The notes beneath the pieces were generated by a model that was given only the letters and a program-made list of their open reading frames with translations, did not search any database and had not been told where the DNA came from. Of a stretch of DNA of 64,000 nt, positions 56,571-64,000 are shown one piece after another. A program made the translations under genes and the position numbers. Origin of the DNA: Pelobates cultripes (Eukaryota; Chordata; Amphibia; Anura; Pelobatidae); NCBI GenBank assembly GCA_933207985.1, contig OW240917.1:97035960-97099959 (forward strand), in the 5' to 3' direction. Every line of letters starts with the position of its first letter. Within the stretch, counting starts at the first letter, position 1.

Positions 56571-58857
56571 GGGGGTGTGTGTGTGTGTATGTGTGTGTGT
56601 ATGTATGTGTATGGTTCAATCTGTGTGTGGGGGGGGCGCAGTCTGTGTGTGTATAGGTCAGTCTGTGTGTGTGTGTGTGTGTGTGTGTATGGGTCAGTCT
56701 GGGGATGAAGTCTGTGTTTGGGTCAGTCTGTGTGTGTATGGTCAGACTGTTTGTGTATTGGTTAGTCTGTGTGTGTGGGGCAGTTTGTGTGTTGGGGGGC
56801 AGTCTGTGTGTGTTTAATTCAGTCTCTGTGTGTATGGGTCAGTCTGTGTGGCTGGCAGTCTGTGTGTGTGGGCAGTTTGTGTGTGTGGGCAGTCTGTGTG
56901 TGTGTGTGTGTGTCAGCCTGTGTGGTGGGGCAGTGTGTGTGTCTTTGTGGGGGGTCAGTCTCTGTGTGTGGGGGGGTCAGTCTCTGTATGTGTATGGGTC
57001 AGTCTGTGTGTGTGTGTGTATGGGTCTGTGTGTGGGGGGGCAGTCTGCGTGTATTGGTCTGTCTGTGTGGAGGCAGTCTCTGTGTGTGTGTGTGTGTGTG
57101 TGTGTATGTATTTGTATGGGTCAGTCTGTGTGTGTATGGGTCAGACTGTGTGTGGGGGAGAAGTCTGTGTGTGTGTGTATGGATCAGTCTGTGTGTGGGG
57201 GGACAGTCTCTGTCTGTATTGGTTCAGTCTGTGTGTGGTGGCAGTCTGTGTGTGTGTATTGGTCAGTCGGTGTGGGGGCAGCGTGTGTGTGTGTATAGGT
57301 GTATGAGTCAGTCTGTGTGTGGGTCAGTCTGTGTGTGTTTATTGGACAGTCTGCGTGTGTGGGCAGTCTGCGTGTGTGTGTGTGTGTGTCAGCCTGTGTG
57401 GTGGGGCAGTGTGTGTGTCTTTGTGGGGGGTCAGTCTCTGTATGTGTATGGGTCAGTCTGTGTGTATTGGTCTGTCTGTGTGGAGGCAGTCTCTGTGTGT
57501 GTGTGTGTGCGCGTATGTATTTGTATGGGTCAGTCTGTGTGGGGGCAGTGTGTGTGTATGGGTCAGACTGTGTGTGGGGGAGAAGTCTGTGTGTGTGTGT
57601 ATGGATCAGTCTGTGTGTGGGGGGACAGTCTCTGTCTGTATTGGTTCAGTCTGTGTGTGGTGGCAGTCTGTGTGTGTGTATTGGTCAGTCGGTGTGGGGG
57701 CAGCGTGTGTGTGTGTATAGGCGTATGGCTCAGTCTGTGTGTGGGTCAGTCTGTGTGTGTTTATTGGTCAGTCTGTGTGTGTGGGGCAGTCTGTGTGTAT
57801 TTGTCAGTCTGTGTGTGTGGTTCAGTGTGTGTGTGTGTGTGTGTAAGACTGTATTTGGGTGGGCAGTGTGTGTGTGTTTGTGTGTGTGTGTGTGAGTATG
57901 GGTCAGTGTATGTGTGGAGGGCAGTCTGTGTTTGTGTGTGTGTGTGTGTGTGTGTATGGGTCAGGCTGTGTTTGTGGAGGTTCCGTTTTGTGTGTGTATG
58001 GGCCAGTCTGTGTGTGCATGGGTCAGTTTGTGTGTGTGTATCAGTCTGTGCATGGGGGGTAGTCTGTGTATGTGTGGGGGGTCAGTGTGCGTGTATGTGG
58101 CAGTCTGTGTATGTGTGGGCGGTCAGTGTGTGTGTATGGGTCAGTCTGTGTGGGGGGCAGACTGTGTGTGTATGTGTGTGTAAGGGTCAGTCTGTGTATG
58201 TGTGGGGGGTCTATGTGTTCGTATAGGTCAGTCTGTGTGGGGGTCTGTCTCTCTGTGTGTGGGGAGGTCAGTCTCTGTATGTGTATGGGTCAGTCTGTGT
58301 GTGTATGGGTCTGTGTGTGGGGGGAAGTCTGTGTGTATGGATTTGTCTGTGTGGAGGCAGTCTGTGTTTGTGTATGTGTATGGGTCAGTTTGTGTGGGGG
58401 CAGTGTGTGTATGGGTCAGACTGTGTGTGGGGAAAAAGTCTGTATGTGTGTATGGATCAGTCTGTGTGTGTGAGGGGGCAGTCTGTGTGGGGGGACAATC
58501 TGTGTGTGTATGTGTGTGTTTGGGTTTAGTTTGTATGTGGGGGCAATCAGTGTCTGGGTGTATGGGTCAGTCTGTGTGTTGGGGCAGTCTGTATGTGCTT
58601 ATTGGTCAGTCTGTGGGGGGCCAGTTTGTGTATGTGTTTGTGTATGGGTCAGTCTGTGTGTAGGGGGGAGGCCAGTCTCTGTATCTGTATGGGTCAGTCT
58701 GTGTGTGTGTGTATCAGTCTGTTTGTGGGGGGGGCAGTCTGTGTATGTATGGGTCAGTATGTGTGGGGGGGCAGTGTGTGTGTGTGTGTGTGTGTGTGTG
58801 CATGGGTGTGTGTGTGTGTGTGTGTATGTGTATGGGTCAGTGTGTATGTGTGTGGAG

Positions 58858-58891
<34 letters not shown>

Positions 58892-59114
58892 GGTCAGTCT
58901 GTGTTTGTGGAGATTCAATATGTGTGTGTATGGGTCAGTTTGGGTGTATGGGGATCAGTCTATGTGTGTGTGGGAAGGTCAGTCTCTGTATGTGTATGGG
59001 TCTGTGTGTGTGTGTATCAGTCTGTGTTTGGGGGCAGTCTGTGTGTGTATGGGTCAGTGTGTGGGGGCAGCCTGTGTGTGTGAGTGTATGTGTATAGGTC
59101 AGTCTGTGGGTGGA

Positions 59115-59152
<38 letters not shown>

Positions 59153-59406
59153 CAGTCTGTGTTTGTTGAGGTTCTGTCTGTGTGTATGGGTCAGTTTGTG
59201 TGTATGGGGATCAGTCTCTCTGTGTGTGGGAAGGTCAGTCTCTGTATGTGTATAGGTCAGTCTGTGTGTGTTTGTGTGTGTGTGTGTATAAGTCTATGTG
59301 TGGAGGGGCAGTCTGTGTGGGGGAGCAGTCTGTGTGTGTGAGTGTATGTGTATAGGTCAGACTGTGGGGGGCAGTGTGTGTGTGTGTGTACAGATCAGTC
59401 TGTCTA
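56571..59406 (+). repeat. 2.8-kb GT-rich minisatellite (GGGTCAGTCTGTGTGTGTAT unit)
   Basis: Well over 100 imperfect units of 15-35 bases built from (GT)n and GGTCAGTCTG, almost without A or C on the plus strand. Higher-order structure is visible: CAGCCTGTGTGGTGGGGCAG occurs at 56914 and 57390, and the following 0.4 kb is repeated with small changes. All three plus-strand frames are open for hundreds of codons (Cys/Val/Gly-rich), which is a composition effect and not coding. Alternating GT favours Z-DNA. Confidence 0.95.
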
Positions 59407-59630
59407 AGTGCTTGAGCTCCAAGAGAGATACCTCTCATCTCATGACCTCACCTGTACCCGATGGATGGGCAGCCTTCTCAACCACAACAAATCTGATTTT
59501 GCCACTCTCTCCCTGCAAGTTAAGATCAGGGAAAGGGGAATATTGTTTTTTTGTTGTTTTTGCTTTTTACAATTATTAAAATTCTAAAACACTTTCCTAT
59601 CCCACTCTCTACACCCCCCTGAACACAGTA

Positions 59631-59812
59631 CTTGTGTGTGAGCTAGTGTGTGTATCAGTGAGCTTGTTTGTAATTAGCTTGTGTGTGTCACTGAGCTTGT
59701 CTGTAGTGAGCTTGTGTGTGTTAGTGAGCTTGTCTATAGTGAGCTTGTGTGTATATTAGTGAGCTTGTCTGTAGTGAGCTTGTATGTGTATCAGTGAACT
59801 TGTCTTGTCATT
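59631..59812. repeat. Short minisatellite (AGTGAGCTTGTCTGTAGTGAGC type)
   Basis: About five imperfect units of roughly 36 bases containing GTGAGCTTGTCTGTAGTGAG and TGTGTGT tracts. Confidence 0.85.
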
Positions 59813-60046
59813 GATAAACCCAGCCATGGAGGCGGGTCCAGCCACGACGAAACTGGCACGGTGTCGGAAAAAAATCACTCTCTGACTGAGACACACACAC
59901 TCTGAGACACATACACAAATACACATTGACAGACACACACATTTTCTCACACACTTACAAAGTGCTAATTTCTTTAAATTTAAATACACCCAGCCTCCCT
60001 ACCTTTGGGAGAGCTGAGTGGATCTTTTCCAGGGCTCATCTCTAAT
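59813..60046. other. CA-rich flank of the satellite region
   Basis: ACACACAC tracts at 59880-59957 on the plus strand; nothing coding. Confidence 0.5.
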
Positions 60047-60159
60047 CTTCCTGCAGTTTCTCTCTGCTCCCCTGCGTGCTCTCTGTAGTGATGCCGAGGC
60101 CGGAGTGACATCATTTCACTAAACAGCACGTGTGGGAGCAGAGAGGAACTGCAGGAAGG
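60047..60159. repeat. Inverted repeat, 25-bp arms
   Basis: CTTCCTGCAGTTTCTCTCTG (from 60047) and CAGAGAGGAACTGCAGGAAG (to 60159) are reverse complements with one mismatch, about 60 bases apart. It may be the core of a short DNA transposon. Confidence 0.75.
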
Positions 60160-60304
60160 CTATTGCTCCTCATGGCGGCCAGCTTCAAAGCTCCCTGCAG
60201 CAGCCATCTTCAATGTTTCCTGCACTGCTTAGCAAAGGGCTGACAAATCAGGGAAAAATTTCTTGTTGCCATGGCGACATGGTGTCTGGGGTTTGTTGAG
60301 CCCT

Positions 60305-60362
60305 GTGTATGTATGTATGTATGTATGTGTACATATACATATGTACACACACATATACACAC
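60305..60362. repeat. (GTAT)n and AC/AT microsatellite
   Basis: Five GTAT units followed by a palindromic ACATATACATATGT stretch and CA-rich DNA. Confidence 0.85.
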
Positions 60363-60829
60363 GTTTTATAATTGCCCCCCTACTTTTGTCCTTGGCTTCT
60401 CATATGCCCAACTAAATATCCTTCCTGGAGACGCCACTGCTTATATCCTCCCTCTTTCATATTTATAGAGTCCTTATAAAGAAACATGCTTTGGCCTGTT
60501 TCCATTTCTCACTGACATCAATCTCCCATGTTTACTTAAAGCATACTGTCTGATTTCCTTGGGATAGTTTCTCTAATATGTTTGTAGGATGTCTATGAGT
60601 GTTTTCCATTAATTTATTTTTGACAAACTGTAGGAATTAGTTCTATTTATACCCAGTTCCATTTTACATTGATGTAGCACATTGGCCCTAATTCTGGGAT
60701 CTTATTACCTCTACAGTTTCTTGCTAGTCCAGTTCCTATGGACTCTAGTGGTGACTTCTGCAGATGTATCATTTGTATTTGGTGTTGAATAATTTGGAAA
60801 GCTTATTAGAAACCTAATGATTATAATTG
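60363..60829. other. Intergenic DNA, nothing identified
   Basis: GACGCCACTGC at 60430-60440 resembles the end of a hAT-type element, but no partner end was found. Confidence 0.4.
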
Positions 60830-62690
60830 CCATTTATATAGTGCCAACAGATTCTGTATGCTTTACAATATTATGAGAGAGGAGATTTAACTATAAATAG
60901 GACAATTACAAGAAAACCTACAGGAATGATAGATTCTTCTTAAACGAGCTTACAGTCTATAGGAGGTGGGGTATAAAACACATTAGTTCAGGAAAAAGCA
61001 ATCAAATAAGGTGGGAGTGAAGCAGGGCTGGATGAGAGACTAAAGTGCTGCCAGTTAGGAGAGAGCAAGAGACAGGTATGTAAGGTAGAGATTACTCTGG
61101 GAGGCCATAAGCTTTCCTAAAGAGATGGATTTTAAGGCACTTCTTAAACGATTGAAGACTAGGGGAGAGTCTGATGGTGGTAGGCAGACTATTCCATAGG
61201 AAGGAGCCACCCCCAAGAAGTCCTGCAAGTATGAGTTGCCCGTTCGGGTGCGAGCATCGGACAGGAGAAGGTCATGGGCAGAGAGAAGAGACTGAGAAGG
61301 GGAAAACCTATGGATCTGTGAAGATATAAGAGGGACTGGAATTGTTAAGTACTTTATAGGTATGGTTTAGCACTTCGAATTCACTCCCATAGGATACAGA
61401 AAGCTAATGTAAGGACTGACAGAGGGGTAAGGCGTAAGAGGACCGACTAGAGAGGAAAATCAGTCTGGTGGCAGCATTTATTAAAAGACTGTAGCGGGGC
61501 AATACGGCTTTTGGGAAGATCAATTAGGAGAGGGTTACAATAATCCATGCGGGAAATTACTAGAGCATGGACAAGCTCCTTTTGTAGCATCTTGGTTAAC
61601 AAAGGGGCGGATGCGGGCTATGTTTTTAAGATGGAATCTACAGAATTTGCCAACATACTGCATGTGAGGCTCAAAGGTGGGGCCAGAATCAAGAATGACA
61701 CCAAGACAGCGTGCTTGCAAGCATGGACTTGTGTCGATACCACTAACCTGAAGGGAGAGTGAAAGAGGAGGATTAGTATTAGGAGGAGGAAAGACAAGGA
61801 GCTCAGTTTTAGAGAGATTGAGTTTCAGAAAGCAGAAGGACATCCAGTCAGGATGGAAGAAAGCCAAGCAGTGACACGTTGCAGGATGGCAGGGGAGAGA
61901 TATAACTGGGTGTCATCAGCATACAGGTGGTAGTGAAATTTAAATGAGGTAATACGTTTGCCAAGAGAGGCAGTATAAAGAGAAAATAGAAGGGGACTAA
62001 GGACAGAGCCTTGGGGGACTCCAACCAATCAGCCTTGGGGGACTCCAACCAACCATTAGAAAAGGAGACACTGAATGAGCTTTGGGAGAGATAAGAGGAA
62101 AACCATGAGAGGACAGAGACCGAGTTATTGAAGAGTTTGAAGAAGGAGAGCATGATCAACAGTGTCAACGGCAGCAGAGAGGTCAAGAAGAATTAGTATG
62201 GAGTAGTGGCCTTTGGATTTAGCTGTGATTAGTTCATTAGTAACTTTGATAAGAGCAGTCTCAGTAGAATGGAGAGGGTGGAAGCCAGACTGAAGAGAGT
62301 AAAGAAGAGTCGGAATTGAGGAAGTGAGACATACAGATAAAGACAAGTCTTTCCAGAAGCTTTAAGGAAAAAGAGAGCAGGGATATGGGACGATAGTTAG
62401 AGGGGGAGGACGGGTCAAGAAATGTTTTCGGGATTGGTTCTAGAGTGGCATGGTTAAGGTCAGCAGGGACAATGCCAGAAGAGAGAGAGTAGTTGAAGGT
62501 GTATGTTAGGGAAGGCACAAGACAAGGGGAGAGAGATCTGATAAGGTGAGATGGAACAGGATCGAGCAGCAAATGATGGGGTGAGAGGAAAGGAGAAGCG
62601 CAGCCACCTCTTGTTTAGTAGCCAGGTAGAAATCCTGAAGGCTAGAAAAAAGGCATGATCTATGTGTGGTTGAGAAAGAGAATGGCAAGG
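60830..62690 (-). mobile_element. L2-type LINE, RT region and 3' end, decayed
   Basis: Minus-strand frames in order: LDPVPSHLIRSLSPCLVPSL and LNHATLEPIPKTFLDPSSPS with [19 protein letters not shown] (62572-62261), [20 protein letters not shown] and [19 protein letters not shown] (62346-62125, where AVDTVDH replaces AFDTVDH), [18 protein letters not shown], then [12 protein letters not shown] (62028-61825), and LNLSKTELLVFPPPNTNPPL with LGVILDSGPTFEPH (61867-61535). Frame changes separate them. A 24-base tandem repeat (CCTTGGGGGACTCCAACCAA, twice, 62012-62058) interrupts the region around VPQGS. The 3' end lies near 60830 without a clear tail. Confidence 0.85.
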
Positions 62691-62744
62691 TGGGGAGAAT
62701 TATTTCCTTAGCTGTTCAATCTTGTCGGTAAAGTAGCATGCAAA

Positions 62745-62910
62745 GCTAACGGCTGGGAGAGCGAAAGAGCAGGATCAGCATTAAGAAGAGGAAAGACAAG
62801 GAGCTCAGGTTTAGAGAGATTGAGTTTCAGAAAGCGGGAGTACATCCAATCAGAGATGGAAGAAAGGCAAGCAGTGACACGTTGCAGGACGTCAGGGGAG
62901 AGGCCCGAGG
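62745..62910 (-). mobile_element. Second L2 fragment
   Basis: Repeats the sequence of 61748-61895 (AAAGACAAGGAGCTCAGTTT, AGAGATTGAGTTTCAGAAAG, CAGTGACACGTTGCAGGA). Either a partial duplication or a second insertion of the same family. Confidence 0.8.
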
Positions 62911-63947
62911 AGGAGAGAGATAAATACCAATACCATTTATAATTATGGGTAAATTATTGGATTTTTTTAATCATTGAATTGCAGTGCCCAGGTGTTTTGC
63001 ATTGCATTTTGAGCTACATATAAATATGAGTTCTGTTCAGAAAAAATCCAACCATTGTTAATATAATGAGAACGGTTTGCACGACATCGATGTAACATGG
63101 CAGCCAAAGAGAATGGACTGGAATGTCTATGCATGGACAAAGACAACTTCACTGTGCCATTGAGTAAGCATGTATACTGTGTGGTTGTTGCACCACACAG
63201 TACATTTTTGCATTACATTTTGACTTATATTTCGATCATTTTTACATAATCCTGAATTTGTCATTTATAAAATTCAGATATGTTTGTACTTTCTAAAGAC
63301 CTACTATTTAAAGATCTAAAACCTACACCCTTAACTAACACAGCATCACCTGCCCCTTGCAGTGGTTCCTATCCTATCAAAACACATTATTCAAATGTTT
63401 ACCAATTTTTATTGGGGAAAATGTTGACTGTTTGGGGAGACCATATTCCAACATTCTGACTAATGAAAATATTACTTAAATTAAGTAATTTAACTTCACA
63501 GTTTCATTGCAACTATTATTGTGATTTTTGTTAGCTTTATTCTATTTAATTCAATTTAAAATAAATAAATAAACTAGGTGCAGAGTGACATCTAACAATG
63601 GCAGCATTAAAATTTTTAATTAATTTGCTTTTTCCTCACCATGCATTATGATTTACAATTAATCATGCTAATTTCCATGACAATATAATTTACATGACAT
63701 GTTTTTGGGATAAAAAAAACTTTTGAACTGCAATTAAAATTGTATCTGAATGTAATCTGTTGCAGTTCTATTTATGTGTACACCTAAAAAAAAATTGCAT
63801 AAAATTTTATAAAATAGCATTCTCAAATATCACATTTCCTGCTTGTTTATATTTATTGAAAATGATTTATATAATATATAAAACTCAAAACCAAACCCCA
63901 AATAAATGCCCAGATAATACATATTGCAATACTATTTAGAAAATGTT
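62911..63947. other. AT-rich intergenic DNA, nothing identified
   Basis: No gene or bounded repeat recognised. Confidence 0.5.
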
Positions 63948-64000
63948 TGTGACGAGAGCAATCTCGCCACATTGCATTGGAGAAGCCTGATTGCTCGCCT
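63948..64000 (+). mobile_element. Start of a family-2 type LTR, cut by the window edge
   Basis: TGTGACGAGAGCAATCTCGCCAC and GGAGAAGCCTGATTGCTCGCC match the first 50 bases of 23927-24833 (minus) and 52490-53480. It runs off the window, so it may be solo or part of a full element. Confidence 0.75.

Noticed and set aside
56769..58226. 485-codon open frame, Cys/Val/Gly-rich
   Set aside because: It follows from the GT-rich satellite composition; all three plus-strand frames are open and show the same low-complexity pattern.
51162..60439. One large hAT element from CAGTAGTGTATTAATAGGGGG to GCCACTG enclosing the transposase
   Set aside because: The 8-base flanks (GTCCATGC and CTTATATC) do not match, so these two ends are not shown to belong together.

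Overview
The window is non-coding, repeat-rich vertebrate DNA. The mixture of a DIRS-type tyrosine-recombinase retrotransposon, Gypsy-like solo LTRs, L1, L2 and CR1 LINEs, Tc1-like elements, a hAT transposase relic and TTAA-flanked short elements beginning TTAAAGGGACAC points to an amphibian, most likely a frog. That assignment is inference from repeat content; no species-diagnostic gene is visible. No complete host gene is seen, only two candidate exons on the minus strand (18391-18545 and 43191-43271), so most of the window may be intron or intergenic DNA.

Layout. 1-5278: a DIRS element with gag, RT/RNase H/methyltransferase-like and tyrosine recombinase frames, an internal complementary region and a right terminal repeat, followed by about 4.6 kb of flank up to a 100-base N gap (9869-9968). 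9969-18443 repeats 1162-9868 almost base for base. It looks like the second haplotype of the same locus left unmerged by the assembler, not a biological duplication. The two versions differ by a 193-bp CR1 insertion, frameshifts in the DIRS genes and small indels.

18.7-24.8 kb is a nest of LTR insertions: solo LTRs with exact 5-bp target duplications (CATAC, CAGGG, ATGCC) and a shrunken Gypsy element (AAGGT) at the edge of a TTAA element. 25.4-31.2 kb holds a Tc1-like element, an L2 fragment and AT-rich DNA. 31.3-34.7 kb is a dead L1 ORF2. 35-41.7 kb holds an L2 piece, a minisatellite, a Tc1 relic, a solo LTR (TAATC) and a TA-flanked MITE. 43-51 kb holds a candidate exon, a CR1 endonuclease relic, a reverse-strand L1 and CR1 tails. 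52.5-55.8 kb is a solo LTR placed 6 bp before the start codon of a dead hAT transposase. 56.6-59.4 kb is a 2.8-kb GT-rich minisatellite that creates long false reading frames. 60.8-62.9 kb holds reverse-strand L2 fragments, and a further LTR begins at 63948.

The elements do not form a pathway; they record insertions into one another. The most informative points are the haplotype artefact, the shared gag/recombinase frame running opposite RT in DIRS, a structure-conserving hairpin shared by three diverged LTRs, and the two splice-flanked candidate exons.
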